A DNA stretch of 64,000 nt from Lumbricus rubellus (Eukaryota; Annelida; Clitellata; Crassiclitellata; Lumbricidae), in the NCBI GenBank assembly GCA_945859605.1, contig OX243820.1, positions 25,765,577 through 25,829,576 of the forward strand, read 5' to 3'. The position numbers were made by a program, and so were the translations under genes. The notes under the pieces are model-generated. The model was not told the origin of the DNA, did no database searches, and saw only the letters and a program-made list of their open reading frames with translations. How positions within the stretch are numbered: the stretch's first letter is position 1; each line of letters begins with the position of its first letter. Positions 23,001 through 36,486 of this stretch are shown in pieces.

Positions 23001-26000
23001 CTTTACATGCAAGGCCAATGGGAGCCAATTCCATACTATAGGTCACCAACATAGTAAGCACGGTGCTGTCTAAGACCAGTATGTGCCCATGGAATGAGGA
23101 GTTCACTCAGTGTGGAGGAGTGGAGAGCACAAGCAAATGGTGCTCAAGTCTTTGAGAAAAATAGGCGCTGTTAGGCAAAGAGAAGAACTGAAGAGGCTAT
23201 AAAGTATCTACATGGAGAGACCATACAGGCCACATGGTAAGACAATACGCCCACATGGTAAGATAATGCACTTTACATAGTAAGACCATACACCTCCCAT
23301 GGTAAGACCATATGCCCCACATGGTAAGGCCATATGCCCCACATGGTAAGACCATATGCCCTACATGGTAAGACAATACGCCCACATGGTAAGACCATTC
23401 ACTTCACACAGTAAGACCATACACCTCCCATGGTAAGACCATATGCCCCGCATGGTAAGACCATATGCCCCACATGGTAAAACCATACACTTCACATAGT
23501 AAGACCATACACTTCACATAGTAAGACCATATACCCCCCATGGTAAGACCATATGCCCCACATGGTAAGACCATATGCCCAACATGGTAAGATCATACAC
23601 CCCACATGGTAAGACCATACGCTTTACATAGTAATACCATACACCCCCAATTCCCCCATGGTAAGACCATAAGCCCCACATGGTAATACCATACGCTTTA
23701 CATAGTAAGACCATACGTTTCACATGATAAGACCATACACCCCCACATGGTAAGACCATACGCCTTACATAATAATACCATACACCCCCATGGTAAGACC
23801 ACACGCCCTACATGGTAAGACCATACACCCCACATGGTAAGACCATACGCCAACAGATAACGATTGACCTGCCTTGAAAGGTCAACGAGAGGTCATTCGA
23901 CGACATGCTGCCAGACGAACACTCGCGATCTCGATCTTTCGACGACTGACTCGTCTTCTTTCGTTTCTTAAGACGAGGAGTGTCGCCCCAAAGATTCGAT
24001 CCTCCGTATATACTCGGTATGTTGAGAAGTGCTATGCCCTCTAGTGAAGGACCAGTGGAAAAGTCCAAGGCAACTCCGTCACACTAAAATACACATCAAA
24101 TATAATATATCATATTAACTCTAACACTAATAATTAATAACACCAAAAAACAACGCTAATAAATACTAGCACTAACACAAATAGTCTAATAACAGAATGT
24201 TAAACCACAAGTTCATAGCTGTCTTCAACGGCATTAACCCTTTCGCCTCTGCTGCCCTGGTTAGATTTTCCTGCTCCCCGGGGATCCTGTAACTGCATGA
24301 CGAAAAAGCCTCAAAAGCGGCTTTTCGGGGATACGTAAATGCAGAAAATGCCGCTTTTGCGTCTTCTCGGGTCGACAGGGTTAACATACGATTCAGTTTA
24401 TTTATTGGCAAAGAACAAGATCCATATTACACATTTTATTTTCTAGTTCCTTCAACTCCAGTTTTTAAATTCTCTTCTTATTTTCTTTATTTTCTCTTCT
24501 AAACTGTTTTTTTAGTTTTCCTAACCCGTTACAAGTTGAATGTTTTTAAAAATCTCACCAACCCAACCAATCCATCCACACAGTCCCACTCATCCATTCA
24601 TCCATTCATTCACCCACCCACCCACCCACCAACTCGCTCACTCATACGTCCATTTATTTAGTAACTTATTCCTTCAATCTAACAGAGTACAAGTTCTCAG
24701 GAGTTCATTCCTCTTTCTCAGTTCTCACCATAATATCAATGTTTTCGTGAAGATTTTTGCAAGTGGCGCTCAGCGTTTCTGAAGTACCAAACTCAAAATA
24801 CCAAAGCTTGTTCTTCATTCTGCAATTTCACAAACAAACTACAGATAAATAATATCCATTGCAAGTGTGCATGTGCAATTTATGTTTAAGAATATAATTT
24901 GATTTGATTCACCTACAAACCTTTTCCAGCAGAACTTTCAACATCAAGCTTTCAACATGTTGATAAAATCAAATTTATACATCAAAGTGCCTTGAACAAT
25001 TGGTTAATAAAGAATATAATTGTGGGGCGCGATGGTGTAGTGGGTATGTTCGTCGCCTTGCAGTCGAAGGGTTGCAGGTTCGAACACACGTCAAGTCGCC
25101 ACGGAGGGGACCTTGGGCAAGTCCTTCACTCGCAATTGCGCAGCGTTTCGGCGTAAAATTCCGATGCCGTGTCTGCTCTGTAGTCGGGAGCGCTTCTGAG
25201 TAGGGAACTTGAATATGTGCTACAACAAGCGCACATACAAATAATACTTACTCATTTACTTACTCACTCACTCATCAATTTGTTTACAGAAAGGCAAAAT
25301 CGTCGACTTTTGCCTTGGGATCCACGTTTACAACATAAAAACAAAATAAATCCCAAATCAAAGAATGTGAAAAAGCGAAGACCTGCTGTTGAATTTTTCC
25401 GGATGCCTTTCCCTCATGATGTGGAACCGATGCGCAATGGAGGCGTCGACGCCGATGGAGAAGTAGCTGTTGATGATGTTGCACGGAATCGGATCGAGTT
25501 CACCCTCCGCATCATCGGTGCTGCTGAACTCGATCTGCCAACGATCCATCATCACGACCGTACTGTTGCTGATGTGGTGCAGAATCTTCTTCAGGTTCTC
25601 ACCATCGTAACCTAACACACATCGATTACGATTACGATTACAGATGAAAGCAGAAGGCTTATCATGTGAAACATGGTCAACTGTTACTTTCAATGGAATC
25701 CATTGTTCTCTGCATGGAACTCCACCATTGTTGAATTTCTTTGTTTAGTCTCAGACTCAGACTAGTCGTTGTACATAAACTTTAAATCTTCTGGACAGCT
25801 GTACAGATGGCCTCAGATTAGTTTTGACAGAAATTCTGATTACAGTTACAATGATAGAGCATTTGCCTGAATCTTCCCTACTTAAGGTAATCATTGAGCA
25901 AACACGGCAACAATACGAATGTGAAAAAAAAATTCCTGAAGTCGTAACACGGAATTGCGCTCTGTGGCTCGAACTCACAGTTGTAAGAAGAAAAAAAGTG

Positions 26001-29000
26001 CAGTTGCAATGTATAGTTCGTTGCATTTACCTCCTCCCCAGCGCAGACAACGTGCCAGGTCATTACCAGTTCCCAACGGTAGAACCGCAACAGGAGACCG
26101 GTCGATGAAATTCATTTTATCTGAATTGACAATTAAGTAGAAAAGCTCAGTAATAATCACAAGCACTCAAATCGATGATTCGCTTGCATTTAACAAGTAT
26201 GAAAAATGACGATGAAGATATCGAGATAAATCAATGAAGAAAAAAAACATTACTTAAGATAAACGAGTGATTTTGCAATTAAAACATAGAGACTCTTTTG
26301 AGGGAATGGAAACTTAATTAGGTGCAACAAAACTTATTACAACCCAGCTTCAACTGGTCTACAATCATCAACAATGTAACAGAGTGTGAGTGTACTAAAG
26401 TGCACGGGAAAACCATTCCATCCTGTCACTGTAGAGCTGATATTTGATTTACGATACAATAAATTAACAGGGGCATTGAAACGTAACATAAATAATATTT
26501 GTCTAATGACATAACTTTCTAAAAGCCTGCTGCTGTGTTCAGAGACATCTAAGTAAATAAGAAAGTAGGAACCAGCTTATTCACAGGCGCAAGCTTAATC
26601 AAACCAAAATCATAGGTAGGGTTAAAATCGGTTCCAGGCAGTCAGAGGGCTATGGTGAAAGGTGCTTAGAATTGAGGATAGGAAAGCAAAGCAAAGATTT
26701 GTGGTAGAACAGTGCTTCTAGTCTCGAATGGAAAACCTGTGGAAAGACAGCAAGAGGAAACTTTGGTGAATTGGAAGGATGGATCAGATATTATAATTGG
26801 TGCAATTTTGGAGGGTGTCTACAGGTAACAGAGAGACAAGAATAACGATATTAAGCTAACCCATCGACTCCAGAAGCCAGCCAACTGTACCATCTCCTCC
26901 ACAGCATAATATCCGGAACCGTGGCAAGTCTTTGAAGAACTGCAGCCTACACAATTAATACATAAAAGATTTTCTACATTTAATATGATTGTGAATAGCA
27001 CAATGATAATGTGTTAAATAGATCACCATACACGATAACTTCATTTAATTTCTACAAACTTGCAGTCCAGGAATTGTGCTCTGAAATCTGTTCTACTGAT
27101 ATGACAGCCTTTGTTCTGATGCTCACAATATTAAACAACCGTGTCCAATTGAAAATATCTATTCAGTTTTCAGCAGGGACAGCATGAAATTAAGGGAGCT
27201 TACTTACCAGTGCCACCCACAAAATGTCTTTACACGCCGTTTTTCAAAGTTCTCATTTTACATAGTTTTTACTTCCAAACTTTAACACCACCATCATGTG
27301 GGGGGGGGGGGGTCAGAAAATGAGATACTGTGCAGAGTTAACGCAAGTACTTTCAGTTTTTGCGAGCAGAACAGTCCTAAGTGCCAGCAGGTCAATACAC
27401 AACCTGTAAAGAAGACAGAAAATACTGGCACACACATTCACAACGTGTTAGAGAGGTCCTTAAAGTTGCACAGGAACATACAAACACCCTGACACTTTCC
27501 AAGAAAAGGCATCAACCCATATGCGAACTTACCCAGGAAAAAAGCCCCCATCTGACATAACGTTGTACACTTGGCGTGGGTTCAGCAGGTACTGGAACTT
27601 ACGGAGAATTCTAACAAAACAGAGAAAAACAGAATGCAAGTTTTAAAACCAACAATATACATGTCATCGTGCTACAACCATTTAACAAAACCTAGGTTTT
27701 GCAATAAAATACATTCAGAACTTTGGCGATAATGAAATTAGCTACTTTTTAGCTTACATCTAAAATTATAATCAACTAAGTTGCTCTAAGACACCAAAAG
27801 AGGAGAACATATAACTTAGTTTGATCATTAATCACATAATTTAAAAAAAAATTCAAAATAAGTCCTAAAAGATCATAATGACAACCTTAATGACTGCACT
27901 ACTGATACAAATTCATTATATCACTGGATTTCTTTTGAGGTACCATACAGCATTTAAATTTTTTACCAATCACTATAAGATCATCATGGATGATCATCAG
28001 ACTGTGCTTTGGAATTTTTGCCGAAATGTAATCCTACATTTGCATAAATATTTTCATCCTATTTCATATTAAAGACTAAGAACTGAGAATTCTTACAAAC
28101 TATATACGATATATATATATGCATAAAATATTATCACTACTATTAATATCATGCATTTATTAAGCACCACGTCCACCATGAACTGACTAAACATAACCAG
28201 ATGGCATTGAACAAAAAAATTTGCGAGTGAAGAACTTGAGTCTTAAGGTCCCTGCACAGCAACCATCTTAGATGAGTCTTGAACCTGTGCCCTCTATGAG
28301 GGTCTGACCAATCAGCCATCGTGTTTCAATCCCACAAACAATAAGCAAATAAACAGCAATTGATATCCCTGGATGCATTGAAGTCTTTACCAATAGTGTC
28401 AAGCAACAACCTATGCATACAAAACCAATCAAGCACTGGTTTAGAATATTTCTCTCTCAAATGACATTTTTCGACAGACATGGTGTATGCCAGTGGTAGA
28501 TTGAGCTGTAAGTGGCTCATACTGGAAAGAGGTGCTATACTAGACAGCATCAGAAAATAAAATGTAGACAATTTTAAATCATCGTACCTCGTTCCCTGCT
28601 TGCCTCCGCTTTTAGGATTGACGAAAACTAAAAGTGGAATTGAGTCTGCAGATGGAATGATCTAAATAAAACAATAACATATAACAAAACAATAAGAAAT
28701 TAATTTTTAAAACTTGTGTGATGCGCAATGCAAAGCAAAGAAGAGCGGCAAAGATCCACCCAAAGGTTCACGCATTCGCATGAATGACAGGAACATAGGC
28801 AGCAAATCTCACAATACCCATGCCCAGCAGCACCAAGAAATTACTTTTAAGAGTGACAAGCCAGTTGGCGATGGTCTGAATTTTACCAAAGGTAAATAAT
28901 ACATTTAAGAGTAAAACATTAATAATAGTAAATAATACGTTTAAGAATAAAACAGGTAATTTTGCCGCGGCTACAAAGTATAATGATTAAGTTTCCCAAA

Positions 29001-32000
29001 GGAATACATACTTCTGAGGACAAGGTTATTTATCCAGGAACAGACTGACAAGTGGCAAAGCACCGGATCTACCAGTGCATGTAGTTCCAGCTCTTAAGTA
29101 TTTCACGAATAAAGATATGCAAGTTAATGTATGCTTTGCCGTTTCCAACTCATTTTTTGCATTCTTACAAGGTCCACTATTTGCTGCAGATGAATGGCTT
29201 GAGATATTTCTGCACGCTGCTCTGATCCATACACTACAGAAAGACTTCAGCTATGACAAGGTCTTTCTGCATGTGAATTATCTCCTACGAAACCAATTGT
29301 TGAAAATTTGCCTCATTATCCATGCTTTTAAATCACTCGCACATCTTAGTTTCATTCTATTCAGAGGATGAAAGAAGCGAGGATTCTGAAAGCGATCAAT
29401 AAGACGAGGATACGTCAATGCTCGCTTGCCTTGTTAGCACAAAGAAACTATAGGCATAATCATCCACCAGCCTGTCAGTCTTGCAGTTAGAGGCAAGTCA
29501 GGTTGCATATTGGCACAATTATTACACTGCTCATCATTTTCCGAATTAGATAGTAACTTGAGAGGAAAGAGATCTGTAGGAAATTCATTCATTTGCTCGG
29601 ATTTCTCCAGAAATCAAAACCCCGCGCTTTCCCATGATCAATGCATTTTTAAACGACTTAGTAAAGCCCTTGCATAGTAGTTGAATGATTCAACCCCATC
29701 AAATAAACTATTGTTACTTTGACTAGCAGAACTAACAGTACTTATATATACAGGCAACATATCTTTTTGGACTCGTATCAAAACAGGTAGAATCAGTTTT
29801 CATTCTTTTCATCCACTTTACAAAAAGTGGATGAAAAGGCAATATTATCCATAACATTGTCAGAAACTTCGTCCTGGGTTTCCCCACTATTATCATACTC
29901 TCTATGTTGCTGTGGCTGCCTTTTCTTTCACACTAAGAAAGCCAACACATTCCCTCAGCCAATAGGCCAAACAATGTTCCACATACTCAATATATATATC
30001 CCAATTACTCTATATCTGCCACTAGTTATAGTTGAATCTATTTAGTGCACGAAAGACAAATTTGCATGAAATGTTTTTAATACCAATGTATAAAATAAGT
30101 TAAAATATATAAGTATATATATAAATTATATATACCGGTACAGTATATATACCGATATACTGGGATGAAATTGCAAGGTGGTGGAGGTGGTAATGGATAA
30201 GGGAATAGACGTTAGTGGCAAAGCACCGGACATACCAGTGCACAATGGAAACATGAACCACGGCTGCATTTTACCAATCCAATACCAATATGTATATCAG
30301 TGCATACAGTTATACACATACTAACAGCAATGATTTCTATATGGTGCCATAACACAGCCAAGCCGTAACAAAGACAGCCACACGTAAGCATACAGAGCCA
30401 TTTGAACAAAGCTTTTAAGAGCAATTAAACTCAGTGGCCATTTATCATCATCAACTGAATAAAAAAAATACATGATTCCCTGAGAGGAAAAAATTTCCAA
30501 ATCCATTAGTGGTGGTGGCACCAACCTGGAGTGATCCAGACCCTGACGACGTTTCATGCACCGGTTGCTTTTCACCCCCACCCGTCGCCTCCGTTCCGTC
30601 CAGTTCACCCGCTCCTCCCTGATCTCTCGTCGTTCCCTGATCAGTTGTGCCTGGCTCTTCCTGTGCTGCCTGTTCTCCTGCTCCCTGTTCCGTGCTTCCC
30701 AGATCCAGCTGGCCCCTGCGTCTTCGTCCCTTTTCAATCAGTCATCATCAAAATATCATTTTATTCATGTATACACTACATATACATCTGTGTAATTTGC
30801 ACTTACACAGGCAATATTAGGCATGTACATATGTGCATATGTTTGTACGTTAGCCACTGACCCAGCGTGCAATTAAATTTGTATGCATTATATACGTGTC
30901 TAGTCTACATAAGCACATCTTAACATATGTATCGTATGAATTCTTAAGCAAAATAAGTAGGTATGTTATTGTACGTACTTACATATATCAGTTTGCATGA
31001 ACATGGATGTGTCTGTATGTAGCTTTCCACAATTATTCGATAGTTCTGAATCACACACATTGTGTCACATAATTCACATAAAAAATTACACAAGGGTTGT
31101 CTAGCCTTCATTTCAATAGCCTTAGCATAAGACTGTAGGTGGCAATTCCTCTCCTTCACCATCTACTCTTCTCACCAACAGTGTTGCCAGTGTACATATT
31201 GCAGCTGAGCTGACTAGCGGAAGCAGAAGGAACTAAATTTCTTCCGTGGCCTCTGAACTCCCGCATGATTATCATGATGGAGTAGTAACCAGCATGCTAG
31301 TCACTACACCATCAGGAACTGTAGAGAATACAGCCATATTCAAACTAATCAACCTTTTGTAACCCTGTGCCATACACTTGAAGTTTATTGTAAACATACC
31401 AGCACTGCTGGGCAGACGTGTTGCGGAGATAGGATGTGCTCTCGAAACAGACCGAAATCACAGTCTGGGTTCACCTGCGAGGCACATCTGTTATGGAGCT
31501 AAACAAACAAAAGAAATCACCTACATGACAATGTCAGAGAAGTCAACGACAGTAACTAAGAACCTTAAGAAATCACAATAAACGTCACTTACTTTAACAT
31601 TGTTTTGCGTCTACGTTTACATCATATAATGAATTCACAAACTCAAAATCGATATTCATTATTTCTGAGTTACAATTGAGATTCGATAGGTCAATAAAAA
31701 ACATTAGGTAGCAGAGACTGTATGGATACAACAAAATACAGTAGAACTGTATTTGACACTGCCCTTGTGAGAAGAAGAGCTCAAGGCATTAGAGCTTAGT
31801 CATCGGTATTGCTGATCTACCGTATGCATACAACACATCATGAATCTAACAGCATTATATTCCAAGTTAACAGTAAGTCAAATACAGAGATCTAAATAAG
31901 ACTGGGCAATTGATAATGGGGGTGGGGGGGCGGAATGTTTAAAAAAACACACACAATAATAAACTTAGTGACAATACGAATGAAAACACTGCTAGTTATA

Positions 32001-35000
32001 ATAAAAAGAAAAATACCAATGAAATCCTTAGTATCACTACAAACTGTACGTAACATTTCAATACAATGCCAAAAATAGCAAAACTATGGTATAATAACTG
32101 AGATCCGTAAAACATTCTCTGAGTAGGTCTCCTGAAGAGGTGCTATATAAATTCTCAGAATGAAAGCATGAATGAATTTATAGACAGACTCTTGACCAAC
32201 CGTCATTTTACACCATCGACATCGACGACCAGTGACGCGGTTGTACGCTTTGATAAATTTTTTGCAACGATCACACTTTCCGGCGCAGTTACCTTCGACC
32301 CAGTGATGACTCATCGGCTGAAACAATCAGCAGCATACAAAAATAGAAGAAAAATATTTACAAGGTGCCCTTGCAACAGCATGGCTGTATTACGGCGCCA
32401 AATAAATTGTCATAATCATTATTAATATTAAAGGTTGATAAGGTGCTACACCGAAAATATAACACCAGGAAAGATAAGCAGCCTAGGAGTGCCTAAGTGC
32501 AGTATCAAAGTTAACATTTAATTTAAAATTTAAACGCAGTTTTCAAATTTTTGTCTGTAAAGCAACTGGTGGACATGGACGGTTAGATAGATAAACTGCT
32601 GAAACTGTAAATCAACAATTGAAGGCACATGCGAGTGATCACTATTGTCATGCAGATCCTATCCGTAAATTTATTTCTATACGCAGTTTATGCAATAAAA
32701 TAATATTTGATATTTCCCTCCTGCTACCAGTAAGTTTATTTAAGAAGTAATTTATGCAGTATTTGATATTTCCCTCCTCCTCGTAAAGCTCAGAATTGCA
32801 GAGCAATTATTGTGAGTGAAGGACTTGCTCAATGTCCTTACACACTGTCCACAGCAACTGAGGCTCAAAACAATCGGCCCATACATCATAAAATTCCCAG
32901 TTGCAAAATAGCTGAATAGTAAAATTTTACACAGATGCAAGTCCTCTGCCAAAAAATTCTAAATACAGTGGTTTTGAACCCACCCTCCCACTGTTGAGGC
33001 TACATCTTTATTTCATGAGGCCAAGACTGCATGATCAAATTATCCTGAGGGCAGACAACCTAACAAGGAAACCATTTTTAACAAAGATGCTTTATCTTAT
33101 TGAAATGTCATGTCATGTAAACCAAAGTGCAGTGAAAATCGCTGGTCATCATAAGAACATACTCATATTGGATAATCTAGATTCTGTGTACTATACTAAA
33201 CAGCTGGCTTTTCATTGACTCCATAGATGAGGTACGTTTATCGTACCATATTTGTACACAAAAATGTGGACAGCAATTGGTAAATTAAAGAATATTCTCA
33301 TCATATCTTATCTTATACCTAATTGGCCTTTTTACTTCATTTCTTTCTCTTCTCAAGACTGTCATGTTTGACCGGGGTTGGACTGGGAGCACTCCTGAGT
33401 AGAACTTGAATTTCTCAGTAAATAAAAATAAATAAATAAAATTATCTTATCTTATTGAGAGCAGAGAAAAGTAACCAGAAACTGTCTTACATGTGAAACT
33501 TTCCTAGATTTACAGTAAGTGGTGATGCAGTGAGCGGGAGCACGACTGGCACAACGCTCGTGCACGATGTATTTGCAAACTGCAACACACACACAAACAC
33601 ACACAAAAGTCGTCAAACAGATTTATTTACTTTTTTCTTCTACATTGGAACTTACTTACAAATAACCTTGGAAAAGAAATCACTGCAGCCCAAGCTATTA
33701 TTGTATTGTGATGGATATTCTACTGATCATGTAAGTTTTTAAATCATCAGAAAAACATATCCGTCTCATATTCTATTCTATTCTATTTTTGGATTTATAA
33801 AGCGCCTCTCAGAGTACAACCTAATCAGAGGCACTCCCAGTGTGAAGAACTCCTGAAAAAAGAAAAGTCTTAAGACACCTAGCAGAAAAAGTAAAGCCTC
33901 CACACAAAATCTGAGCACGAATAACAGCAGGAAGACCATTCCACAGCAATGTCTCATATCATATTCCAACTCCCCAACGTTTTGCTCATATGATTTTGCC
34001 TGTAATTTCTCAGCAATCTCTGTTTCAGCAGACTGACACTTAAAATACTTTTAAGTTTTCTGACTGTGGCACCATTTCGCACAGCATAAATTGATACCTT
34101 TAATATGCATTCACAACCATTAAATTAGTTAATTACAACCAAATACACCCATACCATTACTCACCTATTAGTGCTGGGTAGCAGCAACACTACTGCAGAA
34201 GTTTTGAAATGTGATCATAAGCTTAAAATATCGAAATTCAGAATGCTCTCTACTGAGCTGTTACGACAAGACACGTTCAATAAGCGACATACATGTGCAG
34301 CAGAGGCCCTGCTTCCCGACGCCGAGCAGCAGGCTAAGGCACAGGTTGCAGTAGGCAGGTCGGTTGAAATGCTTGAGTCGCCACAGGTGAGTACCTTCGT
34401 CGGTCAACGTCTGCAAATTAAGGTGTACATAAGGAAACACATCAGTGTCTGAGGAAACACATCAAAGTGTCTGAAAAAACACATCAAAGTGTCTGGAAGC
34501 AGAGTCATTGAAAATGTTTTAAAGTAGTCACAATAATTATATGTAGCCACATATGTATGTGTATACGCATATAGCAGATTGATTGTGTGGTCCGTTGATT
34601 TAGACACTTAAAGAAGAAGAGTATACCCTTGAGAAAATCCCACTTTAAAGCATCAACATTAAAGTGTTAGCAACGCCATTTTAATAGCCTTAGCCCAGAA
34701 GAGTGGGTTGCCAGCCCTCTCTGTCTGTCTCCCTGTCCGTCTGTCTGTCTGTCTCCCTGTCTGTCTCCTTGTCTGTCTCCCTGTCTGCCTCCCTGTCTGT
34801 CTGTCTGTCTGCCTGTTTCTAGGCAAGCTCTCTCGATATCTGACCTTCATGGTCCTTACACTTATTTTTTGAGTTGATTTCACTACTAGGTGCAACTGGA
34901 ACAAAAATTACAAGACATCTTCCCAGTAGAATGGAGATCTGAACCTCTGACCTAGGTGCTGATAGTCCCATACATGGCCAATGTACTGACAATCAAGCAT

Positions 35001-36445
35001 CATCATCATGTCATGCAACCATTACCCATATCAAATGGTGACCTGTCAACTTCTCAATTGCAAATAAACGACTTTCAGATTTTTTCACTGCAGAGCGTCA
35101 ACATGTGAAAAGAATACTCAAACTCTCATCATAACTGAAATTTATTGGCACTTTACAAATAATAATTGACCATTTAAAGCTACATAAAAGCAATGAGACA
35201 TTTCTATGGTACTTTAAGCGGTCAACAGCGAATTGGACTCCCATTTGTCGAGACAAGTCGGCCAATTGAGATTTTCATCGCATTTTAAATATCAATGAAC
35301 TTGTCAAGGTGAACAAACTCAAACATCATTTATGCTTGCAAGAGGCTCTTAAAAGATCCGTGGAAGTGCATATACATGTACATATGTGACAGATAGCGGT
35401 TATAATTAGTAGTGGTTGGGTCTTGACTCTTGAGTAACTAATTAGGCTTTTACAACTTGCAAATAGGCGCCTAAGAGTGTGTATGCCAAATTGGGGGATC
35501 TTATCTAACTGTGGTCAGTAGCTGGATGGGTACAGGTCCACTGGAATTGAGGGGGCACGTGAGAAGAAAATAAAGTTGATTGAATAGCTAACGTTCAGCT
35601 CTGGAAGGGGTTTTATAAAAAGAGTAAACGAAACATTCAGGCACGAATGCGGGATCGTGTTCCGCTACCTCCCAAAGGTCAAATCAACCATCCATTGGGC
35701 AGATGGCATTGGTAAAATGAGCAGTACAATGCCTTGCATGACTGTCAAAATAAGTTGGACTCATTGTAATAACTTGTGATCATCTGTTCATACTATGAAA
35801 TGCAATCGTGAGCTGCGTTATATCAGTTTGAAATTAAACAAAAATTATAATTATTATTCATGTGAGAGTAAGAAGGTTTCGTGGTCAATGTTCCTACTAT
35901 CCTGTAGGACTGAGATTAAGTGCATATACAACAGACATTGTCAGATTAACGTCGATGTTTGGAATTGAATTTAGTTTTTGTTGAAATAAAACTTCTGAAG
36001 AATCTTCACGATATACATAAACTTAATAGTAGCGCATTGGACAACGCACTGGCATGGAGATCAGCAGACCCAAGTTTGAGCCCCGTAGGGCGGACGGACA
36101 TGCTTTGTAGGTTGCTATTAGCGCCATGTATTGAAGGCTGTCTGTTCTGTAAGTAGTTAAGATTGATGTCTGCTGTCGTTTGCATGTGAATTGTTTCAAT
36201 TGCATAAATGCACACCACTGTCACTGGTGCGATCCGTCAACCGTATTGTTCAATAAAGAATATTATTATTATTTTCTTACGGAGTCCATGCCAAGCAGAA
36301 CGAGTAATGGAATGTTCGTTAGTCCTCCTCTCTTCCATTCTTCCAGAGATACGGTTCCGTCGGAATCATAATCAATCTCCTGCATCATCTCCTGTAGTAT
36401 CTGAAAAAAACATAACGTTTATTCGGTGAAACAACATCGTACAGG

Positions 36446-36486
<41 letters not shown>

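Noticed and set aside
23197..23860. Repetitive Met/Gly/Leu/Tyr frames on the minus strand
   Set aside because: They are translations of the 22-bp minisatellite. The true exon starts beyond it.
25878..26140. Overlapping frames on both strands around the GTGND exon
   Set aside because: Only the minus-strand frame with the GTGND motif between proper splice sites is real.
30321..30737. A 138-residue basic minus-strand frame starting MKRDEDAG
   Set aside because: It overlaps the DGK linker exon in another frame. The DGK frame joins both neighbouring exons in phase and ends in a family-like Leu-Gln.
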